6,605 nt of DNA from an uncultured Burkholderiales bacterium. GTDB lineage: Bacteria; Pseudomonadota; Gammaproteobacteria; Burkholderiales; Burkholderiaceae. The stretch covers positions 1 to 6,605 of the forward strand of contig CAIMWY010000195.1 in assembly GCA_903845315.1 (NCBI GenBank). The letters are read 5' to 3'. The position numbers and the translations under genes are program-made. Numbering within the stretch: the stretch's first letter is position 1; each line of letters begins with the position of its first letter. Below are positions 1 to 6,605 of this stretch, one piece after another. The notes beneath the pieces were generated by a model. It had not been told where the DNA came from. It ran no database searches and saw nothing but the letters and a program-made list of their open reading frames with translations.

Positions 1-270
1 CACACCGCGTTCTTGTTCGACAAGATCAACTTCTTGATGGATGCCACCGTAGGTTTCATCAACATCAACCAAAACACGATCATCAAGATTTTCTCGGTGG
101 CGAGTGTGGCTCTGCTACCACCCACCTTGATTGCCAGCATCTACGGCATGAACTTTCAGTACATGCCCGAGCTTAGCCAGGCTTGGGGCTATCCATTTGC
201 CCTGGCGCTGATGATCTGCAGCGCCGTGGTGCCGATGTGGTACTTTCGCAAGCGCGGTTGGCTGAAATAA
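1..270 (+). CDS. corA: CorA-family magnesium/divalent cation transporter, C-terminal fragment
   Basis: The reading frame is open from base 1 and ends at TAA 268-270, giving 89 residues; the N-terminal cytoplasmic domain lies outside the window. CorA is a pentameric inner-membrane channel for Mg2+ (also Co2+ and Ni2+). Visible family features: the end of the long stalk helix, a first hydrophobic segment at about fragment residues 30-48, the signature YGMNF (GMN at 49-51) at its periplasmic end, the MPEL loop at 55-58, a second hydrophobic segment at about 63-82, and a basic C-terminal tail (YFRKRGWLK) expected in the cytoplasm. This order of two helices joined by GMN-MPEL is diagnostic for the CorA superfamily. 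Family members differ in ion preference, which the C-terminus alone cannot settle. The gene converges on mtnN, with stop codons 4 nt apart and no recognisable intrinsic terminator between them. Confidence 0.93.
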   Translation, partial: HTAFLFDKINFLMDATVGFININQNTIIKIFSVASVALLPPTLIASIYGMNFQYMPELSQAWGYPFALALMICSAVVPMWYFRKRGWLK

Positions 271-274
271 AATC

Positions 275-1033
275 TCAAACTGGCAAGCCACTGAGCAGTC
301 GGTCTAGGACCGCCGCACTGTACTTGCTGGCGATGCTGCGAATGAATTTAGGAAAGTCCACATGCGCGGCATCGTCGGCACGGTCAGAGATGATGCGCAC
401 CGCAGACATGGGCACGCTGTAGTCGTGGCACACCTGGGCCATAGCAGCGCACTCCATCTCGACAGCCAAGGCGTCTGGCAAACGTTGTTGCAACTCGGCG
501 CTGTGCGCGCTCTGTGACACGAAACGGTCTCCGCTGACGACCAAGCCTTGGTGCACATGCGCTTGGTCAAACGCAATATCTAGCCATTGATTCTGTGGCA
601 TGCTTTGCACCAAATCTCGAAGCGCCAAAGGCGCGACCGCTAACAACGCATCGCGCAATTGAACATCTGCGGCAAAACGGGTCATGCCAGTCAAGGGGAC
701 TTCATGCCGAGGAAACAAGGGCGAGGCATCCATGTCGTGCTGCACAAACTCTTGGGCCACCACCACATCTCCCACCTTCACTTGGGTAGCCAAACCGCCG
801 GCCACGCCGGTGAATACGATGCGGTTGACCCCAAAACGCTCAATCAAGACAGTGGTGGTGGTGGCTGCAGCCACTTTGCCAATGCGAGAGAGCACGGCCA
901 CCACCTCATGGCCATGCCAATGACCTACCCAAAATTCACGACCAGCCACCACTGTTTTTTGCTCGTCTGGCATGCGTGCCAAAACCGCTGCCAGCTCCTC
1001 GTGCATGGCGCTGACCAAGGCCAAACGGCTCAT
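275..1033 (-). CDS. mtnN: 5'-methylthioadenosine/S-adenosylhomocysteine nucleosidase
   Basis: This 252-residue cytoplasmic enzyme of the purine nucleoside phosphorylase/nucleosidase superfamily cleaves adenine from methylthioadenosine and S-adenosylhomocysteine. It thereby recycles the by-products of polyamine synthesis and SAM-dependent methylation. Visible motifs: N-terminal strand plus SAMHEE (Glu13 aligns with E. coli catalytic Glu12), TGVAGG at 75-80, VVSGDRF at 165-171, VEMECAA at 191-197 (Glu194 matches the ribose-binding Glu174) and ISDRAD at 215-220 (Asp217 matches the catalytic Asp197). It is about 20 residues longer than the E. coli enzyme (232), with the extra length around residues 120-160. 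The start is taken at the first ATG because the next (Met10) would remove the conserved first strand. The start overlaps the fadD stop as ATGA and no good Shine-Dalgarno precedes it, so translation probably depends on ribosomes finishing fadD. Exact substrate preference is not certain. Confidence 0.93.
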   Translation of the reverse strand: MSRLALVSAMHEELAAVLARMPDEQKTVVAGREFWVGHWHGHEVVAVLSRIGKVAAATTTTVLIERFGVNRIVFTGVAGGLATQVKVGDVVVAQEFVQHDMDASPLFPRHEVPLTGMTRFAADVQLRDALLAVAPLALRDLVQSMPQNQWLDIAFDQAHVHQGLVVSGDRFVSQSAHSAELQQRLPDALAVEMECAAMAQVCHDYSVPMSAVRIISDRADDAAHVDFPKFIRSIASKYSAAVLDRLLSGLPV

Positions 1034-2706
1034 GGGTGGTCGCGCAATTCGCGGCGCAACACCTTGCCCACGGGGGTCTTGGGTAGCTCGGTGCGAAACT
1101 CGACCAGACGCGGGTGTTTGTAATTGGTGAGATTTAGCTTGCAGTGATCGCGCACCATGACCTCGGTCAGGTCAGGATCGCTTTTGACGACCACCAGTTT
1201 GACGGCTTCGCCTGTGCGTTCATCAGGCACACCAATCACCGCGCACTCCAACACACCGCGAAGGCTCGCCACCACCTCTTCCACTTCATTGGGATAGACG
1301 TTGAACCCACTGACCAAAATCATGTCTTTCTTGCGGTCCACGATACGAAAGAAACCTTGCTCGTCCATCACGCCAATATCACCCGACTTAAAAAACCCAT
1401 CGGCCGTCATGACTCGCGCTGTCTCGTCAGGTCGTTGCCAATACCCCGCCATCACCTGCGGACCACGAATGGCGATTTCACCGGGCTGTCCGGGCGGCAC
1501 CTCATGACCATCGTCGTCGATGATCTTCATCTCGGTGTTGGGGATCGGCACCCCAATGCTGCCGGTGTATGCCTGGCTGGTCACAGGGTTGCAACTGGCG
1601 GAGGGACTGGTTTCTGACAAGCCATACCCTTCGCAAATGGGGCAGCCTGTTTTTTCAAGCCACAACTTGGCCACCGCACCCTGCACCGCCGTGCCACCGC
1701 CCAACGACACCACCAAATGCGACCAATCCACCTTGCCAAAATCCGGGTGGTGCGCCAGCGCATTGAACAAGGTGTTGACGGCAGGGAACATGTGAAAGCG
1801 GTGCTTGGACAACTCAGCCAGCACGGCCGGTAAATCACGCGGGTTGGGAATCAAAATCGATCGTCCACCCATGCGCAAGGTCAGCATCATGTTGATGGTG
1901 AAAGCAAAGATGTGATAGAGCGGCAAAGCACATACAAAGGTGAGTTGCTCTTGCTCAGGCACACGCTTTAAAGCCGGCGCATTCCAAGCTTCGGACTGCA
2001 GCACATTGGCCACCAAATTGCGGTGCAACAGCTCTGCGCCCTTGGAGACGCCCGTCGTCCCGCCCGTGTACTGCAACACGGCCAGGTCTTCGCCATCCAT
2101 GGACGGCAAAATCAAAGAACAAGTTTCGCCTTTGGCCAAGGCATCGTTGAAGCGAACCGCCTTGGGCAAACTGAAGCTGGGCACGAGTTTTTTGACCCGG
2201 CGCACCACATGGTTGACCACGAACCCTTTGATCAAACCCAATCGGTCCCCCATGGCACACAACACCACATGCTGAATCGGCGTTTGGGTTAAGCAGCTTT
2301 GCAAAGTGGCCGCAAAATTTTCCAAAATCACAATGACTTTGGCGTCCGAATCTTTGAGTTGCCCCTGCAACTCCCGCGCGGTATACAAGGGGTTGATGTT
2401 GACCACCACATAACCTGCGCGCAAGATCGCGGCAACAGCGACGGGGTACTGCAAGACATTGGGCAGCATGATAGCCACACGGTCTCCCGCCAGCAAGCCC
2501 AAGCTTTGTAAATAGGCAGCAAACACTTGGCTCAAACGGTCCAGCTCTGCATAGCTCATGTCACGACCCATGAAGCTAAATGCCGTGCGATCTGAATATC
2601 GCTGGAAGCTGTCTTGCATCAGCTCCACCAGCGAGGCATATGCGCGGGTATCTACAACTGCTGGCACGCCTTCAGGGTAGGCATGCAACCAAGGTCTTTC
2701 GCTCAC
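1030..2706 (-). CDS. fadD: Long-chain fatty acid-CoA ligase (acyl-CoA synthetase)
   Basis: This 558-residue adenylate-forming enzyme, close to the 561 of E. coli FadD, activates free fatty acids with ATP and CoA to acyl-CoA, the entry step to beta-oxidation. FadD normally sits at the inner face of the cytoplasmic membrane. Motifs in order: the ATP/AMP P-loop YTGGTTGVSKGA at 213-224, GYGLSETSP at 360-368, SGDIG at 441-445, the DRKKDMILVSGFNVYPNE stretch at 457-474 (FadD fatty acyl signature and C-domain hinge), and PKTPVGKVLRREL at 542-554, where Lys548 is the expected catalytic lysine. The start is GTG at 2704-2706: it overlaps the pntB stop as GTGA, has GGTGGAG 5 nt upstream, and gives the usual family N-terminus (SERPWL..YPEGVPA). 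It is the fourth gene of the pnt run. Chain-length preference cannot be read from sequence; no defect is seen. Confidence 0.95.
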   Translation of the reverse strand: MSERPWLHAYPEGVPAVVDTRAYASLVELMQDSFQRYSDRTAFSFMGRDMSYAELDRLSQVFAAYLQSLGLLAGDRVAIMLPNVLQYPVAVAAILRAGYVVVNINPLYTARELQGQLKDSDAKVIVILENFAATLQSCLTQTPIQHVVLCAMGDRLGLIKGFVVNHVVRRVKKLVPSFSLPKAVRFNDALAKGETCSLILPSMDGEDLAVLQYTGGTTGVSKGAELLHRNLVANVLQSEAWNAPALKRVPEQEQLTFVCALPLYHIFAFTINMMLTLRMGGRSILIPNPRDLPAVLAELSKHRFHMFPAVNTLFNALAHHPDFGKVDWSHLVVSLGGGTAVQGAVAKLWLEKTGCPICEGYGLSETSPSASCNPVTSQAYTGSIGVPIPNTEMKIIDDDGHEVPPGQPGEIAIRGPQVMAGYWQRPDETARVMTADGFFKSGDIGVMDEQGFFRIVDRKKDMILVSGFNVYPNEVEEVVASLRGVLECAVIGVPDERTGEAVKLVVVKSDPDLTEVMVRDHCKLNLTNYKHPRLVEFRTELPKTPVGKVLRRELRDHP

Positions 2707-4169
2707 GCTGACTCCACCGCCTTGACCATGTCTTCTACAACCTTCTTGGCATCGCCAAACACCATCATGGTTTTGTCCATGTAGAACAATTCGTTGTCCA
2801 AACCGGCGTAGCCCGCCGCCATAGAGCGTTTGTTGACGATGATGGTCTTGGCCTTGTAGGCCTCCAAAATCGGCATGCCATAAATCGAGCTGCCTTTTTG
2901 CAAAGCCGCCGGGTTGACCACATCATTGGCGCCCAAGATGATGGCCACATCCACTTGGCCAAACTCGCCATTGATGTCTTCCATTTCAAACACTTGGTCG
3001 TAAGGCACCTCGGCCTCTGCCAGCAACACGTTCATGTGGCCTGGCATACGTCCAGCGACAGGGTGAATTGCATACTTCACACGGATGCCTTTGTGCATCA
3101 ACTTCTCGGCCAATTCGTTCACCGCATGCTGGGCCCGGGCCACGGCTAGGCCATAGCCCGGCACGATCACCACCGTCTCGGCATTGGCCAAGATGTAGGC
3201 CGCGTCATCAGCACTGCCACTTTTGACAGGGCGCTGCTCGGTGCTGCCAGCCGCCGCACTACCAGCCTCACCGCCAAAGCCACCCAAGATCACATTGAAG
3301 AACGAGCGGTTCATGGCCTTGCACATGATGTAGCTCAATATCGCGCCCGAGCTACCCACCAAAGAACCCGCAATGATCAACATGCTGTTGTTCAATGAGA
3401 ACCCAATGCCTGCAGCCGCCCAGCCTGAATAGCTATTGAGCATGGACACCACCACGGGCATGTCTGCCCCACCGATCGGGATGATGATCAATACGCCCAG
3501 CACAAAGGACAAGGCCAACATGACGAGAAATGCGTCCCAATCACCTGTGACCATGAAGAAAATGCCCAGCCCCAAGGTGGCCAAACCGATCACCAAGTTG
3601 AGCATATGCTGCCCGTCAAACACCACTGAAGCACCCTGGAACAATCGAAATTTGTATTTGCCAGACAACTTGCCAAAGGCGATGACCGAGCCGCTGAAGG
3701 TGATCGCACCTATGGCCGCGCCCAAGAACAGCTCTAGGCGGTTGCCTTTGGGAATATCCACGGTACCCATACCTTGCGCCACGATGCCAAAGGCCGCAGG
3801 CTCCACCACCGCAGCAATGGCGATGAACACAGCCGCCAAGCCAATCATGCTGTGCATGAAGGCCACCAATTCAGGCATCTTGGTCATCTCCACGCGTTGC
3901 GCCATCACCGTGCCAGCGCTGCCACCCACAACAAGGCCAAGCAGGACCCAAGCCATGCCCAGGGGTGAGCCTGATAATTTGATGATCAAAGCGGCCGTGG
4001 TCAGCGCGGCAATCGTCATGCCGATCATGCCAAACACATTGCCACGGATTGACGTGGTGGGATGGCTCAGGCCTTTAAGCGCCTGAATAAAGCACACACT
4101 GGCCACCAAGTACAGCAGGGTGACCAAATTCATGCTGACAAAACTCATACTGGATGCAGCGTCATTCAT
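2703..4169 (-). CDS. pntB: NAD(P)+ transhydrogenase subunit beta
   Basis: This 488-residue integral membrane subunit (E. coli PntB: 462) carries most of the proton channel (domain II) and the NADP(H)-binding domain III. The complex couples inward proton movement to hydride transfer from NADH to NADP+. The first ~285 residues hold about eight to nine hydrophobic segments, including FMHSMIGLAAV, where His106 matches the proton-pathway His91 of E. coli, and the highly conserved GGADMPVVVSMLNSYSGWAA (233-252) and GSSGAILSYIMCKAMNRSF (272-290). A small-residue linker at about 297-325 leads to domain III, with PGYGLAVARAQ at 337-347, HPVAGRMPGHMNVLLAEA at 369-386, GANDVVNPAA at 413-422 and KRSMAAGYAGLDN at 447-459. 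The first ATG is chosen because AAGGAGG lies 6 nt upstream and the start overlaps the pntAB stop as ATGA. Met8 and Met13 are weaker alternatives. The N-terminus is slightly longer than in E. coli. Confidence 0.97.
   Translation of the reverse strand: MNDAASSMSFVSMNLVTLLYLVASVCFIQALKGLSHPTTSIRGNVFGMIGMTIAALTTAALIIKLSGSPLGMAWVLLGLVVGGSAGTVMAQRVEMTKMPELVAFMHSMIGLAAVFIAIAAVVEPAAFGIVAQGMGTVDIPKGNRLELFLGAAIGAITFSGSVIAFGKLSGKYKFRLFQGASVVFDGQHMLNLVIGLATLGLGIFFMVTGDWDAFLVMLALSFVLGVLIIIPIGGADMPVVVSMLNSYSGWAAAGIGFSLNNSMLIIAGSLVGSSGAILSYIMCKAMNRSFFNVILGGFGGEAGSAAAGSTEQRPVKSGSADDAAYILANAETVVIVPGYGLAVARAQHAVNELAEKLMHKGIRVKYAIHPVAGRMPGHMNVLLAEAEVPYDQVFEMEDINGEFGQVDVAIILGANDVVNPAALQKGSSIYGMPILEAYKAKTIIVNKRSMAAGYAGLDNELFYMDKTMMVFGDAKKVVEDMVKAVESA
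2712..2718 (-). promoter_or_regulatory. Shine-Dalgarno of fadD inside pntB
   Basis: GGTGGAG on the minus strand lies 5 nt before the fadD GTG start and within the final codons of pntB. It supports the GTG start that overlaps the pntB stop. Confidence 0.7.
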
Positions 4170-4489
4170 TGGGGGCCTCCTTCAGCTGCAGGCGTCTTCT
4201 TTTCTTTTTTCCTGAACATTTCCAACATGCGGCGCGTCACCATGAAGCCGCCAAACACATTGACTGCGGCCAAGGCCACCGCCAACACGCCCATGGTTTT
4301 GCCGAGGGTGGTTTCGGTCATGGCAGCAGCCAACATAGCACCCACGATCACGATGGCCGATATGGCATTGGTCACCGCCATGAGCGGCGTATGCAAAGCG
4401 GGGGTGACGGTCCACACCACGTGGTAGCCCACATAGATGGCCAACACAAAGATGATGAGGTTGATGAGGGTTGGGGAAACAGCGTCCAT
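4166..4489 (-). CDS. pntAB: NAD(P)+ transhydrogenase subunit alpha, part 2 (membrane segment)
   Basis: This 107-residue membrane protein corresponds to the C-terminal membrane part of E. coli PntA, encoded as a separate gene as in Rhodospirillum rubrum. It supplies the alpha-side helices of the proton-translocating domain II. Three hydrophobic segments lie at about residues 8-26, 36-57 and 63-83. The conserved TPALHTPLMAVTNAIS stretch (29-44) and VNVFGGFMVTRRML (76-89) identify the family. The tail is strongly basic (FRKKEKK). The start at ATG 4487-4489 has GAGGA 7 nt upstream and lies 16 nt after the pntAA stop. A longer in-frame start at 4528 would add 13 polar residues, overlap pntAA and lack homology, so it was not used. 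The last codons (Glu-Gly-Gly) double as the Shine-Dalgarno of pntB, and the stop overlaps the pntB start. Confidence 0.95.
   Translation of the reverse strand: MDAVSPTLINLIIFVLAIYVGYHVVWTVTPALHTPLMAVTNAISAIVIVGAMLAAAMTETTLGKTMGVLAVALAAVNVFGGFMVTRRMLEMFRKKEKKTPAAEGGPQ
4176..4182 (-). promoter_or_regulatory. Shine-Dalgarno of pntB inside pntAB
   Basis: On the minus strand this reads AAGGAGG, a full anti-16S match, placed 6 nt before the pntB ATG. It lies within the last sense codons of pntAB (Glu-Gly-Gly) and decides the pntB start against Met8 and Met13. A strong site on top of a 4-nt overlap suggests that pntB is translated both by fresh initiation and by coupling. Confidence 0.9.
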
Positions 4490-4496
4490 TTTTAAA

Positions 4497-4501
4497 TCCT
4501 C
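4497..4501 (-). promoter_or_regulatory. Shine-Dalgarno of pntAB
   Basis: GAGGA on the minus strand lies 7 nt before ATG 4487-4489, in the 16-nt gap after pntAA. It supports the short (107-residue) start for pntAB over the upstream in-frame ATG at 4526-4528. Confidence 0.75.
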
Positions 4502-4505
4502 ACAT

Positions 4506-5636
4506 TCATTTTTTGACCACCGCGCCATCGCGGGTCATCAAACAGGCGGCCACGATGTCGTCTTCCATGTCGATATGCAACAGGCCTTCTTTGTTGATGA
4601 TCAGCTTCAAGAAGTCGAGCACATTGCGGGCATAGAGTGCGCTCGAGTCTGCCGCCACCATGGCTGGCAAATTGGTTTCACCCACCAAAGTCACGCCGTG
4701 CTTGATCACGGTCTTGCCGGCTTCGGTCAAGGGGCAATTGCCATCTGAGCCATTGGCGCCCTTGCCAGCTGCAATGTCAATGATTACCGAGCCAGGCTTC
4801 ATGGCCTTGACCATGTCTTCGGTCACCAACACCGGTGCGGCACGGCCAGGGATCAGCGCGGTGGTGATCACTACATCAGCTTGTGCCACACGCTTGGCCA
4901 CCTCCACCTTTTGGCGTTCCAGCCAGCTTGCCGGCATGGGGCGCGCATAACCGCCCACACCTTCAGCGGCATCTTTTTCGTCTTGGGTTTCAAAGGGCAC
5001 GTCGATGAACTTGGCCCCCAGCGACTCCACCTGCTCTTTCACACTGGGGCGCACATCGGTCGCATCAATCACGGCGCCCAAGCGTTTGGCAGTGGCAATG
5101 GCCTGCAAGCCCGCCACCCCAACACCCAGAATAACCACCCGCGCCGCTTTGACCGTTCCTGCGGCTGTCATCAACATCGGGAAAAACCGTTGGTATTTGT
5201 CTGCCGCCAACATGACGGCTTTGTAGCCTGCAATGTTGGCCTGAGAAGACAGCACATCCATGCTCTGCGCTCGGGTGGTTCGCGGCGCAGCCTCTAGCGA
5301 AAACCCGGTGGCGCCAGCTGTGGCCAAGCGTTGTAAGCCTTCGGCATTAAAGGGCTCGAGCATGCCAACCACGGTACTGCCCGACTTGATCAGCCCTGCC
5401 TCCGCTTGCGTTGGACCCCGCACTTTGAGCACCAAGTCACAAGACCAAGCCGAGGCGGCATCGACTGACTCGACCCCCACCGCAACATAAGCCGCATCGG
5501 TCACGCTGGCGGCGACACCTGCGCCCGACTGGACTCGAACAGTGTGGCCGAGGGCCATGATTTTTTTAGCCGTTTCTGGCGTGATCGCCACACGGGTCTC
5601 ACCGGCCATTGTTTCGGCGGGCACACCTATCAGCAT
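4506..5636 (-). CDS. pntAA: NAD(P)+ transhydrogenase subunit alpha, part 1 (NAD(H)-binding)
   Basis: This 376-residue soluble domain I of the transhydrogenase binds NAD(H) on the cytoplasmic side and hands the hydride to the NADP+ held by PntB. It belongs to the alanine dehydrogenase/PNT family. Visible features: N-terminal IGVPAE..AGETRVAITPE (3-21), the invariant PRTTRAQSMDVLSSQ loop at 118-132 (Arg119, Gln124, Asp127 and Ser130 align with the R. rubrum RQD-loop residues Arg127, Gln132, Asp135 and Ser138), a Rossmann ILGVGVAGLQAIATAKRLGA stretch at 169-188 with Gly171/173/176, followed by DVRP, and PGSVIIDIAAGKGANG at 281-296. The protein ends where the fused E. coli PntA would continue into the membrane, so this is the split form. 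The start ATG has AGGAG 6 nt upstream and it opens the five-gene run. Alanine dehydrogenase is excluded by the pntAB and pntB neighbours. Confidence 0.96.
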   Translation of the reverse strand: MLIGVPAETMAGETRVAITPETAKKIMALGHTVRVQSGAGVAASVTDAAYVAVGVESVDAASAWSCDLVLKVRGPTQAEAGLIKSGSTVVGMLEPFNAEGLQRLATAGATGFSLEAAPRTTRAQSMDVLSSQANIAGYKAVMLAADKYQRFFPMLMTAAGTVKAARVVILGVGVAGLQAIATAKRLGAVIDATDVRPSVKEQVESLGAKFIDVPFETQDEKDAAEGVGGYARPMPASWLERQKVEVAKRVAQADVVITTALIPGRAAPVLVTEDMVKAMKPGSVIIDIAAGKGANGSDGNCPLTEAGKTVIKHGVTLVGETNLPAMVAADSSALYARNVLDFLKLIINKEGLLHIDMEDDIVAACLMTRDGAVVKK

Positions 5637-5642
5637 GAGCTA

Positions 5643-5647
5643 CTCCT
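5643..5647 (-). promoter_or_regulatory. Shine-Dalgarno of pntAA
   Basis: AGGAG on the minus strand lies 6 nt before the pntAA ATG. It is the entry site for the first gene of the run and lies 3 nt downstream (in the mRNA) of a possible GCGAC/GTCGC hairpin at 5651-5670. Confidence 0.8.
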
Positions 5648-5663
5648 AGTGCGACGGATCGTG

Positions 5664-5703
5664 TTGTCGCGGCCTTGAAAGGTTACACCAGAAACCGCGA
5701 CAA
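5664..5703. repeat. Perfect 9-bp inverted repeat, candidate operator or leader hairpin
   Basis: TTGTCGCGG at 5664-5672 and its exact reverse complement CCGCGACAA at 5695-5703 are separated by 22 nt. Arm centres are 31 bp apart, about three helical turns, which would place both half-sites on the same face of the DNA. A third partial copy, GCGAC, lies at 5651-5655. The repeat fills the middle of the divergent promoter region. It could bind a dimeric or looping regulator controlling both directions, or fold into a 9-bp stem in the pntAA leader if transcription starts upstream of it. The arms are seen directly; the role is inferred. Confidence 0.6.
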
Positions 5704-5736
5704 ATCCACCTGATTCGCAGGAAAGATAATGGGCGG

Positions 5737-6605
<869 letters not shown>

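Larger units (their letters stand above)
5637..5736. promoter_or_regulatory. Divergent promoter region between pntAA and nudJ
   Basis: These 100 nt separate the minus-strand pnt run from the plus-strand nudJ-mnmA pair, so both units must have their promoters here or inside the opposite gene. No convincing sigma-70 pair was found. On the plus strand TTGAAA (5675-5680) is a fair -35, but only poor -10 candidates follow at the right distance. GATAAT (5725-5730) is a good -10 word without a -35, and it would place the transcript start at the nudJ ATG. On the minus strand TTGTCG (from 5703) is a possible -35 with a poor -10. The strongest signal is the inverted repeat listed separately. Confidence 0.55.

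Noticed and set aside
300..312. CGGTC-TAG-GACCG perfect hairpin near the corA/mtnN convergence, as a terminator.
   Set aside because: The stem is only 5 bp, no T-run follows on either strand, and it lies inside the mtnN coding sequence. No intrinsic terminator could be supported for corA or for the pnt run.
659..1617. Plus-strand open frames at 659-1123 and 1144-1617, antisense to mtnN and fadD.
   Set aside because: Their His/Arg/Cys-rich composition has no motif, and the opposite strand encodes full-length conserved enzymes. They are shadow frames of a GC-rich gene.
3436..4086. A 216-codon open frame on the plus strand, antisense to pntB.
   Set aside because: It is a low-complexity shadow (many Met, Pro, Thr) of a strongly conserved membrane gene, with no recognisable domain; pntB on the other strand explains the sequence fully.
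4494..4509. Five-codon mini-ORF (ATG at 4509, TAA at 4494-4496) overlapping the pntAA stop.
   Set aside because: Unlike the one before nudJ, it does not end at the next gene's start and has no Shine-Dalgarno; pntAB has its own good site, so chance is the simplest explanation.
4490..4528. Longer N-terminus for pntAB starting at ATG 4526-4528.
   Set aside because: It would overlap pntAA, adds a polar stretch not expected in the family, and lacks a well-placed Shine-Dalgarno, whereas ATG 4487-4489 has GAGGA at 7 nt.
5561..5567. Run of seven A in pntAA codons (Lys-Lys-Ile), a possible slippage or frameshift site.
   Set aside because: The frame is intact on both sides, the protein matches its family throughout, and no downstream stimulatory structure or alternative product is evident.

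Overview
The window looks like ordinary chromosomal housekeeping DNA from a betaproteobacterium. The order Burkholderiales is likely, and a Comamonadaceae-like genome (Limnohabitans/Rhodoferax/Acidovorax type) is my best guess. This rests on the GC-rich coding style, the split-alpha transhydrogenase, the FadD and NudJ sequence types and the tight gene packing; no taxonomic marker gene is present. Nearly all bases are coding. No RNA gene, insertion sequence, phage gene, CRISPR array or defence system was seen.

Layout, left to right. (1) Positions 1-270, plus strand: the C-terminal end of a CorA-family Mg2+/divalent cation channel, cut by the left window edge. (2) Positions 275-5636, minus strand: a five-gene run that reads, in transcription order, pntAA - pntAB - pntB - fadD - mtnN. 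The first three encode a proton-translocating NAD(P)+ transhydrogenase with a split alpha subunit. FadD is a long-chain acyl-CoA ligase and MtnN a methylthioadenosine/S-adenosylhomocysteine nucleosidase. pntAB/pntB, pntB/fadD and fadD/mtnN each overlap by exactly 4 nt (ATGA, GTGA, ATGA), and pntAA/pntAB are 16 nt apart, so one mRNA with translational coupling is very likely. The run converges on corA with only 4 nt between the two stop codons. (3) Positions 5637-5736: the only real intergenic region, a 100-nt divergent promoter region. It carries a perfect 9-bp inverted repeat (arms 31 bp centre to centre) and a third half-site near the pntAA ribosome binding site. (4) Positions 5737-6605, plus strand: nudJ (Nudix phosphatase) and the first 121 codons of mnmA (tRNA 2-thiouridylase, cut by the right edge), again joined by a 4-nt ATGA overlap. 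The same nudJ-mnmA neighbourhood is known from E. coli.

How the genes may work together (inference): the transhydrogenase uses the proton gradient to make NADPH from NADH. FadD feeds fatty acids into beta-oxidation, which makes NADH, or into lipid recycling, which needs NADPH. MtnN recycles the by-products of SAM use and may be in the run only through positional coupling. I found no undescribed biological system. The points most worth a second look are the inverted repeat in the divergent promoter, the pnt-fadD-mtnN coupling, a three-codon leader ORF in front of nudJ, and the altered Nudix box of NudJ.
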